Assembly (NCBI GenBank): GCA_963768775.1
Contig: CAVYIY010000006.1
Span: 434,001-498,000, forward strand
Direction of reading: 5' to 3'
Length of the DNA: 64,000 nt
DNA from: FEN-33 sp963768775
GTDB taxonomy: Archaea; Thermoplasmatota; Thermoplasmata; Methanomassiliicoccales; UBA472
In this document: one piece after another, positions 1-8,550 of the stretch
Layout of the letters: every line of letters begins with the position of its first letter
How positions within the stretch are numbered: position 1 is the first letter of the stretch
Translations under genes and position numbers: made by a program
Notes under the pieces: generated by a model
The model's database searches: none
The model's input: only the letters and a program-made list of their open reading frames with translations
What the model was told of the DNA's origin: nothing

Positions 1-1
1 G

Positions 2-196
2 AGGATGTGCGAAGACTGCATTTACCCTCAGGCCAAGGTCGCCAAGAACTACGGAGCGACGAAAGAGGAGATCGTGGAGGCACTGCAGGTCGCGGTCCTC
101 ACCGGCGGCGTGCCGACGTGGTCAGTGGCAAAGAAGGGCATCACCAAGCTGTTCGAGGAGTGGGACGAGGAGAAACCCAACTGCCCGAAGAAATGA
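2..196 (+). CDS. AhpD/carboxymuconolactone decarboxylase-like protein, C-terminal part
   Basis: The window opens inside this gene, so the upstream part is missing; the internal ATG at 5 is not the true start. The visible 64 residues carry a CxxC (Cys-Glu-Asp-Cys) followed by an A-x-x-x-GAT-x-EEI-x-EAL helix and a G-G-V-P segment, the pattern of the alkylhydroperoxidase D / carboxymuconolactone decarboxylase fold, in which the CxxC is the redox pair. A charged tail with one more Cys ends the protein. A thiol peroxidase or disulfide reductase role is inferred from the family; the substrate cannot be told. Confidence 0.75.
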   Translation, partial: RMCEDCIYPQAKVAKNYGATKEEIVEALQVAVLTGGVPTWSVAKKGITKLFEEWDEEKPNCPKK

Positions 197-302
197 TTGC
201 TGAATGGTGAGCGGGCTGCGCGGAAGGCATAGATCACGACGCTATCGTATCTGCCATGAATTAGGCAAGCTGAATCATCACTCAAATGTAAGAAGGATTT
301 GG

Positions 303-387
303 AGCCGGGACCGCGATTTGAACACGGGTATGCGGATATCCGCCAAATGGGCTGCAGTCCGCCACATGGCCGCTCTGTCATCCCGGC
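303..387 (-). tRNA. tRNA-Cys(GCA) with a 14-nt anticodon-loop intron
   Basis: On the minus strand GCCGGGA (387-381) pairs with TCCCGGC (310-304), followed by discriminator T (303) and an encoded CCA (302-300). The T-arm is CCGTG-TTCAAAT-CGCGG and the short D-stem is ACA/TGT. The anticodon stem GCGGA/TCCGC encloses 21 nt instead of 7. Removing 14 nt at the canonical 37/38 site leaves the loop CTGCAGA with anticodon GCA, as in archaeal tRNA-Cys. The loop needs splicing by the archaeal tRNA endonuclease. Exact splice points are inferred. Confidence 0.88.
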
Positions 388-410
388 TTACGGCCGGAAC
401 AACAAAATCG

Positions 411-420
411 GGATATATCT
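411..420 (-). promoter_or_regulatory. TATA box for tRNA-Cys
   Basis: AGATATATCC on the minus strand lies about 25-30 nt before the tRNA 5' end, the usual archaeal spacing. No other gene on this strand could use it. Confidence 0.5.
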
Positions 421-500
421 AGTTTTGCGCCTGTCATCAAAGCCGCCAGAATCCAGAATGAAACCGAAAAAACTAACATCACGGCGTTAATTAGGAGCCG

Positions 501-1355
501 ATGCTGCCCGACCATTGCAAGGATGTCTCCGTGCGCGAGGTCGATTTCGAACTGACCGAGGACGAGATCGCCAGGCACACCGTGGGAAAGAAGGCCTACA
601 CCAGGACGGAGTTCATCATCCTGAAGCACGGAGGCAATTACGCGATAGTGCGGGTGTTCAAGGAGGGTGGCGTAGACCTCTTCCGTCCCATTTCCGCTCA
701 TAAGGTGATCGCCTTGCCGGACGACGTCGTTTTCATACAGGATGAGGCGATCGACGTCCTCAACCGCCCTCGTATGGCAGGGATCTCCCAGCGATATCCG
801 GGCAAGACCGTGATCGTCCAGGGGCTCTTCAATCACGTTTCGTTCGTCCAAGCATCCGAGGTGCTCTCCCTGCATGTCTTTGACGTCGTGCCACCCTACC
901 CGGCCAAGCTCTCTTATTTGGTAGCGAAGGCGCTCGATGCTGGTCTGGTCGACCTGCCGATCGTGGTCACGCAGGAGACGGTCGACCTAAATGACCTTGA
1001 ACGTCAGGTGAAGACCCCTATGGAGGTCTTCCCTTGTCGCGCGTCCGGCCTGACCTCCGAGAAGACGGTGTACTTCCTGGATGAGACCCCCAAGATCGAA
1101 GGGAAGTTGACATTGGTGGGCTGCGATCTGTCCTTGCGGATATTCCAGTCGATCTATCACAAGAAGCCGGAGTTCATATCCATGTGCCCCCAGGAGCTTG
1201 CGCCCAGGGACGGGAAGAAGCGCATCGTCAAGTGCTGCAGGGTGAAGGAAGGCTTCGAGCTCGAAGGGGACCTTGCAATCGTCCCCTGGGGCGCGACTGT
1301 GAGCGACGTGGCGCAGGCGATCCGGGCTCTATTCAAGGAGCAATTGGCCCCTTAG
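501..1355 (+). CDS. conserved hypothetical protein, 284 aa
   Basis: This is a soluble protein that I do not recognise with certainty. The ATG at 501 is preceded by TTAGGAGCC, a good ribosome-binding site, and codon use is typical of the GC-rich flank. It has no signal peptide or membrane segment. Cysteines are concentrated in the C-terminal half (in the contexts F-P-C-R, V-G-C-D, M-C-P and K-C-C-R), so a metal or redox function is possible but unproven. The last 23 bp overlap the 3' end of the convergent TPR gene. The style suggests one of the euryarchaeal conserved families of unknown function. Confidence 0.8.
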   Translation: MLPDHCKDVSVREVDFELTEDEIARHTVGKKAYTRTEFIILKHGGNYAIVRVFKEGGVDLFRPISAHKVIALPDDVVFIQDEAIDVLNRPRMAGISQRYPGKTVIVQGLFNHVSFVQASEVLSLHVFDVVPPYPAKLSYLVAKALDAGLVDLPIVVTQETVDLNDLERQVKTPMEVFPCRASGLTSEKTVYFLDETPKIEGKLTLVGCDLSLRIFQSIYHKKPEFISMCPQELAPRDGKKRIVKCCRVKEGFELEGDLAIVPWGATVSDVAQAIRALFKEQLAP

Positions 1356-1791
1356 GCCTAGCGGACCGGGAGCGCGCCAGAGACTTGAATCCCTCCTCCG
1401 CCTTTCCCAGGCGCATGAGAATGACGCCCCGTAGATGCCAGGCGTCGGAATCGTCCTGATGCTGCCGAAGATGCTTGTCGAGCATCTGCAATGCCTCGGT
1501 CGGGCGCCCGTCCTCGAACGACGTCCGAGCAATCTCCACCGGCCCCGACTCCATCTCGATGAGCGATAGCATGGTCTCCCTCGCCTCCCTGAAGATCACC
1601 TGGACGGCGTTCTCGCTCAGCCAGGGATAGCGAGCGCGCAACTCCCTTCCCAAGCGCTCCGCCTCGCTGCTGACTATCTCGGCCCGCTTCCCCCGGAACA
1701 GCGTCCGAGGAACGTTGATCAGCATCCGGCCATGGCGCACCTGGATGAAGTTGGGGTTACCGTCAGAACCGACCTCGATGCTCACGAACAC
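1333..1791 (-). CDS. tetratricopeptide-repeat protein
   Basis: A 152-aa protein. Residues about 85-140 form a TPR-type helix pair (A-x-x-x-F-E-D-G-R-P-x-E-A-L, then D-A-W-H-L-R-G-V-I-L-x-R-L-G-K-x-E-E), the fold used for protein-protein contacts. The N-terminal half is basic and unassigned. The start chosen is GTG at 1791, with a weak GAGGG about 14 nt upstream. It is divergent from the condensing-enzyme gene at 1868 and overlaps the preceding gene tail to tail. No partner protein is evident from the context. Confidence 0.72.
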   Translation of the reverse strand: MFVSIEVGSDGNPNFIQVRHGRMLINVPRTLFRGKRAEIVSSEAERLGRELRARYPWLSENAVQVIFREARETMLSLIEMESGPVEIARTSFEDGRPTEALQMLDKHLRQHQDDSDAWHLRGVILMRLGKAEEGFKSLARSRSARPKGPIAP

Positions 1792-1867
1792 GGATTGGAA
1801 GCCCTCTGTGATAAACTGCTCGGGTGCAGGGAAAAGTTAATTCATCCCGCGGGCTTAACTCGAAACC

Positions 1868-3046
1868 ATGGAGCGCTACGCCCTCAGCCCTTTCAATCCC
1901 AAGCTGGAGCTTCAGGACATCACCATCTACGACTCCACCCTGCGCGACGGGGAGCAGATGCCCGGCGTCGCCTTCGACCTGGAGCAGAAGGTGGCAATCG
2001 CCCGGAAGCTCGATGCCATCCACGTTCCGCAGATAGAGGCAGGTTTCGCGGCCGTCTCGGAGAGCGAGATGCGCTCAATCCGCACCATCAGCAAGCTCGG
2101 CCTGGACGCAGAGATCCTCGGACTGTCGAGGGTGCTGAAGGGCGACATCGACGCTTCGGTCGACGCAGGCGTGGACATGGTCCTGCTCTTCGTCGCCACG
2201 TCCGACATCCACCTCCGTTACAAGTTCAACATGACGAGGGAGAGGGTGATCGAGATGGCCGGCGACGCACTGGACTATTGCAAGACGCGCGGGGTCAAGG
2301 CGGCGCTCAGCTGCGAAGACTGCACCAGGACCGAGTTCGATTTCATGTTCCAGGTGTTCGACCGCGCGCAGGAGGCTGGGGCGGTTCGACTGGGCATCAC
2401 CGATACGGTTGGCTGCGCCTCGCCGGAGGCGATAAGCACCATCGTCTCAGCGGTCAAGTCCCGTTATCGGTTGCCGATCTCGGTGCACCTGCACAACGAC
2501 TTCGGGCTGGCGCTGGCGAACGCCATAGCCAGCGTCAAGGTGGGGGCGCAGGCGGTGACCACCACCGTCAACGGCATCGGGGAAAGAGCAGGCAATGTCC
2601 CGCTGGAAGAGTTCGTATCTGCGATGAAGTTCCTTTACGGTAAGGACCTGGGCATCGACATGAGCGAGCTGAAGGAGCTGTCGGAAATGGTCGCTTCGTT
2701 CTCGCACGTTCCACTGGGCCGCAACCATCCTTTGGTCGGCGACAACGTGTTTTCGCATGAATCAGGCATCCATGTCGCCGCCGTCCTCAACTGCCCCCAG
2801 ACCTACGAATCGATCCCGCCAGAAGAGGTCGGCAACCGCCGGCATCTTTTGCTGGGCAAGCATTCTGGTGCAACATACATCAAGAAGCGACTGGACGACC
2901 TCAAGGTGAAAGCCACCGAGGAGCAGGTGGCGCAGATCCTCAACAAGGTGAAGGCATTGGGAGAGATCAAAGGCCGGGTCAGCGACGCGGATTTCGAGGA
3001 ACTGGTCAAAGAGGTCATGCACCCGGAGCTTCACTTCAAAGCTTGA
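1868..3046 (+). CDS. 2-isopropylmalate / homocitrate / citramalate synthase family enzyme
   Basis: A 392-aa member of the DRE-TIM metallolyase family that condenses acetyl-CoA with a 2-oxo acid. The family motif D-S-T-L-R-D-G-E-Q is near residue 19, the metal-binding H-L-H-N-D near residue 211, and N-G-I-G-E-R-A-G-N near residue 239. The later S-G-I-H segment matches the conserved linker of this family. The length fits the archaeal subgroup without the LeuA allosteric domain (AksA, CimA or LeuA-like). Substrate (2-oxoisovalerate, 2-oxoglutarate or pyruvate) cannot be decided without phylogeny. It overlaps pyrK by 11 bp in convergent orientation. Confidence 0.9.
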   Translation: MERYALSPFNPKLELQDITIYDSTLRDGEQMPGVAFDLEQKVAIARKLDAIHVPQIEAGFAAVSESEMRSIRTISKLGLDAEILGLSRVLKGDIDASVDAGVDMVLLFVATSDIHLRYKFNMTRERVIEMAGDALDYCKTRGVKAALSCEDCTRTEFDFMFQVFDRAQEAGAVRLGITDTVGCASPEAISTIVSAVKSRYRLPISVHLHNDFGLALANAIASVKVGAQAVTTTVNGIGERAGNVPLEEFVSAMKFLYGKDLGIDMSELKELSEMVASFSHVPLGRNHPLVGDNVFSHESGIHVAAVLNCPQTYESIPPEEVGNRRHLLLGKHSGATYIKKRLDDLKVKATEEQVAQILNKVKALGEIKGRVSDADFEELVKEVMHPELHFKA

Positions 3047-3812
3047 CCGAGCAGCCGCACTCGTCCCGCTTGCTCGAGCCGAACTCCTTCATCTTCCTGA
3101 GTTCGGCGGAGGAGAACACCGGCCCTTCCTTGCAGACCCGGATCCCATCGATCACGCAGGACCCACAGAGGCCGGCACCGCACTTTATGTACCTCTCAAG
3201 CGAAAGCTGGCATTCCACCTTGGCGTCGTCGCAGACCTTGAGCAGGGCGGAGAGCATGCGCTCCGGCCCGCAGCCTAAGACCATGTCATAATGCTTCACC
3301 GCCAGGTGCTCCTGGACCATGTCAACAACGGTCCCCTTCTTCCCCATGCTGCCATCGTCGGTGGAGACGTGCACCTCGTTCGATGACTTTCTAGCCCTTT
3401 CCAGAAGAAGCATCTCGCTTGCCGTCCTTGCGCCGATGAGCACGTCCACTCGTCCTGGGTCAGCGATGTCCTCAGCGGCAGGCAGTAGCGAAGCTGTTCC
3501 TGTTCCCCCGCCAGCTATCAGGACAGTTCCTTGAGGGATCCGATATCCGCGCCCATATGGTCCTCTGATTCCGATGCGATCACAGACTTTGAGCTTCCCC
3601 AGGGCCCTGGTCGCCTCTCCAACCTCTTTGACAGTGATACCCTTCTCTGCCGATATGTACGAGACGGACATCGGGACCTCGTCGATCCTCGGCAGCCAGA
3701 TCATATAGAATTGTCCAGGTTTGGCCTCACGCTCATCGTGGAATCGAAGGGTGGTGATGCCCAAAGACTCCTTCGTCACCGATGTGATCGTGGCGATGCG
3801 CTGCTTATTCAT
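3036..3812 (-). CDS. pyrK: dihydroorotate dehydrogenase electron-transfer subunit PyrK
   Basis: A 258-aa ferredoxin-reductase-like protein that passes electrons from PyrD to NAD+ in pyrimidine synthesis. Residues 1-90 form the FAD-binding barrel (P-G-Q-F and P-M-S-V-S), residues 95-200 the NAD domain (G-G-G-T-G), and the C-terminus a [2Fe-2S] site spaced C-x4-C-x2-C-x7-C in the 'CGAGLCGSC' region. Two further Cys (C-G-C) close the protein. It overlaps pyrD by 8 bp and is the last gene of the iscS-iscU-pyrD-pyrK operon. Confidence 0.93.
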   Translation of the reverse strand: MNKQRIATITSVTKESLGITTLRFHDEREAKPGQFYMIWLPRIDEVPMSVSYISAEKGITVKEVGEATRALGKLKVCDRIGIRGPYGRGYRIPQGTVLIAGGGTGTASLLPAAEDIADPGRVDVLIGARTASEMLLLERARKSSNEVHVSTDDGSMGKKGTVVDMVQEHLAVKHYDMVLGCGPERMLSALLKVCDDAKVECQLSLERYIKCGAGLCGSCVIDGIRVCKEGPVFSSAELRKMKEFGSSKRDECGCSVKL

Positions 3813-4713
3813 GCGCCACCCCCACCATCTCGGTGATCGATTTGAAGCCCTCGCGACTCATGAAATCCTTCATTCCAGAGCAGATCACCTCGAACACCTG
3901 GAGACCTTTCCTGCCCAACCCGCTGCCCACTTGGACCGCGGAGGCCCCGGCCATTATGTACTCCACTGCGTCCCTCCAATCCTCCACTCCTCCCACACCT
4001 ATGATCGGGATGTTCACTTCCGAGTGGAGATCGTAAACACAGCGCAGGCCGATCGGCTTGATCGCCGGCCCGGAAAGACCGCCACCCTTGTTGCTCAGGA
4101 TCGGTCGCCTCATCTCCACCGATATCGCAATTGCCCTCAAGGCGTTGATGGCAACGATCGCGTCCGCTCCGGCCGTCTCGGCGGCCTTGGCCACATCCAG
4201 CAGATGATTGGTGTTCGGGGTCAGCTTGGCGAAGATCGGTATGGAGCAGACTGACTTTACTTCGTGGACCACCGCCGACACCATTTCCGAATCCACACCG
4301 ATCTCCATTCCATAGCCTTTTGCATGGGGGCAGCTCAGGTTGAGCTCGACCGCCGCCGCGCCGTAATCCTGCATTTTCGATGCCAAGAAGGAGAACTCCT
4401 TGGGCGACGATCCGAAGACGCTGCCAATCACTGGCACCGGGCAGGAGCGCGCCTCGTGCATCTCAGTCGCGAAAGCCTCGATGCCTGGATTGGGTAATCC
4501 CATGGCATTGATGTAGCCTTCGTCCAGCTCGACCAGTGTGGGATTGGCATAGCCCTTCCTCGGCTCGGAGCCGATGGACTTGGTGACCACGGCCCCAGCG
4601 CCAGCACGGGCCACGTTCAAAAGGGAACCAGCAGTCTCGTCCATCACGCCCGAAGCAAGTATCGTCGGATTACGTAGGGTTAATTTCCCAATGACTGCCT
4701 CGAGGGAGCTCAT
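3805..4713 (-). CDS. pyrD: dihydroorotate dehydrogenase PyrD (class 1B)
   Basis: A flavin enzyme oxidising dihydroorotate to orotate. Visible are N-P-x-x-x-A-S-G near the start, E-L-N-L-S-C-P-H for the catalytic Cys of class 1 enzymes, F-A-K-L-T-P-N, and G-V-G-G-V-E / A-S-A-V-Q-V-G at the phosphate-binding end. ATG 4713 is chosen because the family begins at this point; the frame is open further upstream to 4818 but would run into iscU. Overlap with pyrK indicates translational coupling of the two subunits. Confidence 0.92.
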   Translation of the reverse strand: MSSLEAVIGKLTLRNPTILASGVMDETAGSLLNVARAGAGAVVTKSIGSEPRKGYANPTLVELDEGYINAMGLPNPGIEAFATEMHEARSCPVPVIGSVFGSSPKEFSFLASKMQDYGAAAVELNLSCPHAKGYGMEIGVDSEMVSAVVHEVKSVCSIPIFAKLTPNTNHLLDVAKAAETAGADAIVAINALRAIAISVEMRRPILSNKGGGLSGPAIKPIGLRCVYDLHSEVNIPIIGVGGVEDWRDAVEYIMAGASAVQVGSGLGRKGLQVFEVICSGMKDFMSREGFKSITEMVGVAHE

Positions 4714-4741
4714 TCTTTCGCTAGGTAAACCCCGTTCTTCC

Positions 4742-5119
4742 TTAATGAAGCCTCTTCCCCTGGCGATAATCGGCGACCGCTTCCCTGAACGCCTCGGGGG
4801 CGAGTATCGAGCATTCAACCTTGTTGGCCGGCATGCCTTCCAGAGCTTCGGCCACCATCTGCTTGTCGATTTTTAACGCCTCCTCGATGCTCTTGCCCTT
4901 GACCATCTCCGTGAACATGCTGCTGGAGGCGATCGCCGCGGCGCAACCGAAGGTCTGGAAGCTGACCTCCCGAATGACTTCGTCTCTGATCTTCAGATAG
5001 ATTACCACAAGATCTCCATCGACGGTGTTGCTCGCCTTCCCCACGCCATCTGCGTCCTTCATTTCGCCAACGTTCCGAGGCTGCGTGAAATGCTCCATTA
5101 CCTTGCGGGTATAGGGCAT
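4742..5119 (-). CDS. iscU: IscU/NifU-type iron-sulfur scaffold with the first ligand Cys replaced
   Basis: A 125-aa Fe-S scaffold protein, matching IscU in length. It retains the second and third conserved Cys (F-G-C-A-A-A near residue 58 and V-E-C-S near residue 101), but the usual N-P-x-C-G-D is N-T-V-D-G-D here, so the first cluster ligand is Asp. It lies 3 bp after iscS, a classic pairing in which IscS donates sulfur. The substitution may mean an altered cluster site or ligand set; the reading is clean, with no frameshift nearby. Confidence 0.9.
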   Translation of the reverse strand: MPYTRKVMEHFTQPRNVGEMKDADGVGKASNTVDGDLVVIYLKIRDEVIREVSFQTFGCAAAIASSSMFTEMVKGKSIEEALKIDKQMVAEALEGMPANKVECSILAPEAFREAVADYRQGKRLH

Positions 5120-5122
5120 TGC

Positions 5123-6304
5123 TCAGGCACCCCCTTTCTGCCTCGCCAGCATGGCAACCGGAGAGATGGCTCTAAGCCTGGTGACGATTTCCTCGATCGT
5201 CTCCAAGTAACGTTCAGCCTCAGCCATACTGCTCATCTTGGAGAGCGTGATGCGAAGCGAGCCTCTGGCACTCTCGCCTTCGACGCCAATGGCTTTCAAG
5301 ACGTGAGAGGTCTCCGTGCTCCTGGCCGAGCAGGCGGATCCCGTGGACGCCGCGATCCCCTTGACGTCCAAATTGAGCACCAGCGCCTCTCCATCAATGT
5401 AATCAAACCCGAAATTGACGTTGTTGCACAACCTCCGATGCCTGTCGCCGTTAAGGTGGCATCCTTTCACTCCGGCCAGCGTGCCCTCAATTATGCGCTC
5501 CCGAATCGAGGTCATCCGAGAAATGTTCTCCTCCATCTCCAGCTTGCTCAGCTCAATTGCCTTGCCCAGCCCGACGATCCCCGGGACGTTCTCGGTAGAG
5601 GACCGTAGTCCTCGCTCTTGCCCTCCGCCATGGACGAGGGGACGCAGCCGCGTTCCATTCCTCACGAATAAGGCGCCTACACCCTTTGGGCCATGGAACT
5701 TATGGGCTGACAATGCGAGCAGGTCAATGTTGTCCTTGTCGATATCCAGAGGCAATTTGCCAATGGCCTGCACCGCGTCCGTGTGGAAGAGCGATCCATT
5801 GTCGTGGACGATTCCCCCGATCTCTCGGACTTCCTGGATTGCACCGATCTCATTGTTCGCGGCCATGATGCTGACCAGTATGGTCCTCTTTGTCATTGCT
5901 GCCTTGACCGCTTCAGGGTCGACCAGCCCTCCGCTGCTCACCGGAAGATAGCTGATTCGAAAACCTTGGCTCTCAAGAAAATGGCAGGTGTTGAGGACGG
6001 CGTGGTGCTCGATGGCACATGTTATTATGTGGTCCCCCACATCGCGGTTGGCGAATGCAGCCCCTTGAATAGCCAGATTGTCGGATTCCGTGCCGCCTGA
6101 AGTGAAAACGATTTCTTCGGTTTTGGCTCCGAGGGCTCGGGCCGTTCTTTCTCTGGCTTCTTCAAGCCCGTTGGATGCCTCCCTGCCGAAGGAATGAAGA
6201 CTGGATGCGTTGCCATACCATCTGTTGAAGTAGGGCAGCATGGCCTCCGTGACCCGCGGATCAAGGCGGGTCGTCGCGCTGTTGTCGAAGTAGATGCGCT
6301 CCAT
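5123..6304 (-). CDS. iscS: cysteine desulfurase IscS/NifS
   Basis: A PLP enzyme that releases sulfur from cysteine for Fe-S assembly. Visible are Y-F-D-N-S-A-T-T at the N-terminus, E-H-H-A-V, the PLP lysine in S-A-H-K-F-H-G-P-K-G and the catalytic loop G-S-A-C-S-A-R-S. The start at 6304 (M-E-R-I-Y-F-D) has GTGAGG just upstream; an open extension to 6337 lacks such a signal. It heads the operon iscS-iscU-pyrD-pyrK on the minus strand. Confidence 0.94.
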   Translation of the reverse strand: MERIYFDNSATTRLDPRVTEAMLPYFNRWYGNASSLHSFGREASNGLEEARERTARALGAKTEEIVFTSGGTESDNLAIQGAAFANRDVGDHIITCAIEHHAVLNTCHFLESQGFRISYLPVSSGGLVDPEAVKAAMTKRTILVSIMAANNEIGAIQEVREIGGIVHDNGSLFHTDAVQAIGKLPLDIDKDNIDLLALSAHKFHGPKGVGALFVRNGTRLRPLVHGGGQERGLRSSTENVPGIVGLGKAIELSKLEMEENISRMTSIRERIIEGTLAGVKGCHLNGDRHRRLCNNVNFGFDYIDGEALVLNLDVKGIAASTGSACSARSTETSHVLKAIGVEGESARGSLRITLSKMSSMAEAERYLETIEEIVTRLRAISPVAMLARQKGGA

Positions 6305-6338
6305 TGTCCTCACTTTAACGATTGATGAATTCTTCACT

Positions 6339-6350
6339 TGATATATTAAT
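6339..6350 (-). promoter_or_regulatory. TATA box for the iscS-iscU-pyrD-pyrK operon
   Basis: TTAATATATCAA on the minus strand, about 35-45 nt before the iscS ATG. It lies in the divergent gap between iscS and the SufS-like gene. Confidence 0.4.
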
Positions 6351-6453
6351 GTGACCGAACAAGCGTCGATTACAGTGATGCGTTTCGATGAAATAGCTTG
6401 TCGCCGCTAAAAAACCTGAAATAGGCGCTAGCGGTTCGTTTCCGCCTGAGACC

Positions 6454-7665
6454 ATGGACGTGGAGCAGATCCGCAAGGACTTTCCTCTCTATTCTGGCGA
6501 GGACAAGAACGTCATCTATCTGGACAACGCTTGCCAGACGCTGCGGCCAAGAGCGGTCATGCAGGCGATGGACGAGTACTATTCCCAATATCCGGCTTGC
6601 GGAGGAAGAAGCGTGCACCGCATGGCTACTACCGTTTCGATCAAGGTGGAGGAGGCGAGGGAGAAGATCGGCTTCTTCCTGGGTGTACCAAGGGGCGGTA
6701 GCATCATCTTCACAAAGAACTGCACCGAAGCGATCAACCTGGTGGCGAAGGGGCTCGAGCTGAAGCGCGGCGACGTCGTGGTCACATCGGACGTGGAGCA
6801 TAACAGCAATCACATCCCCTGGATGCAGGTCCAGAAGATCAAGGGGATCAAGCGCCGCTTCCTCTTGACGCCTCCCTCGGGCGAGTTCGACATCGAAGCG
6901 TTCAAATCACTAATCACAAAAGAGGTGCGTGTCGTCAGCTTGGCGCAGACCAACAATGTGACAGGAGCGAGCATCCCGTCCAAGGACGTGGTTGAGATCT
7001 CCCATGACAAAGGAGCGATCGTCATGCTCGACGGCGCCCAGTCTGCTCCGCATCAACGCGTGGACGTCAAGAAGCTGGACGTCGACCTCTATCCCATATC
7101 CCTGCACAAGATGCTCGGTCCCTCGGGCGTCGGAGCACTCTACGGCAAGAACGACATCCTGGAGAACATGGAACCGCTAATAACCGGCGGGGGCGCCGTG
7201 AGCCTCACCGATCTCAATCATGCCGAGTTCCTCCCGCCGCCCGAGCGCTTCGAGGGCGGCCTGTTGAACTATGCCGGGGTGATCGGCAGCAAGGCGGCGT
7301 TGGATTACCTGGAAGGAGTGGGGATGGAGCAGGTGGAGGAGCAGAACCGCCTGATCAACGCCCGAGCGACGAAGGGCCTTGCCTCGATCGACAAGGTCGA
7401 CATTCTGGCGCCGACCGATTCCGCCAAGAGAGGGAGCATCCTCCCCTTCAACATCAAAGGGATGAGTTCGCACGATGTGGCGATGATCCTGGACGAGATC
7501 GGGTCGGTGATGATCCGGTCGGGTATGCATTGCGCCCATCCGTACTTCCAATCCCGCAAGATCGACGGATGCGCCAGAGCGAGCTTCTATTTCTACAACA
7601 CTATCGAAGAGGTCGACCGGTTCATCAAGGCGGTTGAGAAAGTGGCATCGACCTTCTCGATGTAG
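6454..7665 (+). CDS. SufS-like cysteine desulfurase (class V aminotransferase)
   Basis: A 403-aa PLP enzyme of the SufS/Csd branch. It has Y-L-D-N-A near residue 24, T-x-x-V-E-H-N-S-N near residue 114, the PLP lysine in S-L-H-K-M-L-G-P-S-G, and the catalytic Cys in R-S-G-M-H-C-A-H-P. It is divergent from the IscS operon, so the locus encodes two desulfurase types side by side. No SufU, SufB or SufC gene is adjacent. Its 3' end overlaps the convergent pilin-like gene by 73 bp. Confidence 0.9.
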   Translation: MDVEQIRKDFPLYSGEDKNVIYLDNACQTLRPRAVMQAMDEYYSQYPACGGRSVHRMATTVSIKVEEAREKIGFFLGVPRGGSIIFTKNCTEAINLVAKGLELKRGDVVVTSDVEHNSNHIPWMQVQKIKGIKRRFLLTPPSGEFDIEAFKSLITKEVRVVSLAQTNNVTGASIPSKDVVEISHDKGAIVMLDGAQSAPHQRVDVKKLDVDLYPISLHKMLGPSGVGALYGKNDILENMEPLITGGGAVSLTDLNHAEFLPPPERFEGGLLNYAGVIGSKAALDYLEGVGMEQVEEQNRLINARATKGLASIDKVDILAPTDSAKRGSILPFNIKGMSSHDVAMILDEIGSVMIRSGMHCAHPYFQSRKIDGCARASFYFYNTIEEVDRFIKAVEKVASTFSM

Positions 7666-8075
7666 ACGATCGTCACCAAGGTACCATCGACGTAAGCCCG
7701 ATCGATCGTCAGGAAGTCGCTCCGGGTTACCTCGATCGCCGTCCTCTCCAAACCCGTTTCGTCGAGCACCTTCATTTGCATATCAGCGGGCAGACTGGCT
7801 GCCGAGACTTGGCCATCGTGGAGCAGCATTATCAATCCATTTCCAATCCGGAGCAGCGATTCCGAGCCAAGATACTCCCTCATATCCAATCGGACCTTGG
7901 ATTCCGATCCGCTGGCATCTGCTTGAATCAGCAAGTTCGCGACCTGCTGCAGCGAGGCATCCATATCTCCGTTCTCTTGCACGGAGTAGAACGAGGATAT
8001 CATCGATCCGGCGGCGACAAGCACGGCCAAGCTGAAAACTATCAAGACCGTCTTGGAGAGGATGAACTCGAGCAT
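7593..8075 (-). CDS. secreted/membrane-anchored protein, third gene of a pilin-like cluster
   Basis: A 160-aa protein with one hydrophobic segment at residues about 8-28 (V-L-I-V-F-S-L-A-V-L-V-A-A-G) and an extracellular-type remainder rich in Ser, Asp and small residues. This is the layout of archaeal pseudopilins, but it lacks the G-I-E-G-L-P-L motif of its two upstream neighbours. It starts directly at the end of the preceding gene. A surface or pilus accessory role is inferred from the cluster. Confidence 0.65.
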   Translation of the reverse strand: MLEFILSKTVLIVFSLAVLVAAGSMISSFYSVQENGDMDASLQQVANLLIQADASGSESKVRLDMREYLGSESLLRIGNGLIMLLHDGQVSAASLPADMQMKVLDETGLERTAIEVTRSDFLTIDRAYVDGTLVTIVYIEKVDATFSTALMNRSTSSIVL

Positions 8076-8546
8076 TCAGGCCACTTCCACGAGAACGTAA
8101 ATGCTTTCAGCCTCGACCACACAGCTCAGCCGCAGCTCCTTGCAGCTTGGATCGATCTCGAGCCTCATCGAGTCCACGCTGACCAGTTGGATCAACGGAT
8201 CAGAGAGGAAATGCTGGCCCGAGACCTCTCCGTTCACGATGATGTCCAGTCTGCTGGAAAGGAGCGAACCGACCGGGCCGGCAAGCCTCAGCCTCGGTGC
8301 CTGGCCTTCCTGGCTTTCCGGCCAATCCAGCTTGACGACCCGGACGTTCCCCTCCCCACCGGTGTAGGCCGATGTGGCGGCCGAACCGATCTGCTCGGCA
8401 AGGAGCATCCCGGCCCGTACCTGCGCCTGTTCCTGGAAGCCCTGGAGCGTTCCCAACGCTATTGGCAGGGTGAGCGAGATCAGCAGAGCCACTACCATCA
8501 ATCGCAATGGCAGCCCTTCGATCCCGTTCCGGTCGCTCAGCCGCAT
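8076..8546 (-). CDS. type IV pilin-like protein with G-I-E-G-L-P-L N-terminus
   Basis: A 156-aa protein. A short charged leader (M-R-L-S-D-R-N) is followed by G-I-E-G-L-P-L-R and then a hydrophobic helix (residues about 16-35), like an archaeal class III signal peptide followed by the pilin H-domain. The remaining 120 residues are predicted to be extracellular, with two Cys (C-K-E and S-C-V-V) near the C-terminus. It lies 4 bp after the next gene and abuts the following one, so the three form an operon. Confidence 0.65.
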   Translation of the reverse strand: MRLSDRNGIEGLPLRLMVVALLISLTLPIALGTLQGFQEQAQVRAGMLLAEQIGSAATSAYTGGEGNVRVVKLDWPESQEGQAPRLRLAGPVGSLLSSRLDIIVNGEVSGQHFLSDPLIQLVSVDSMRLEIDPSCKELRLSCVVEAESIYVLVEVA

Positions 8547-8550
8547 CGGC

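Noticed and set aside
1732..2643. 303-codon open frame on the plus strand
   Set aside because: It overlaps the condensing-enzyme gene in another frame and is full of Arg/Gly/His repeats typical of a shadow.
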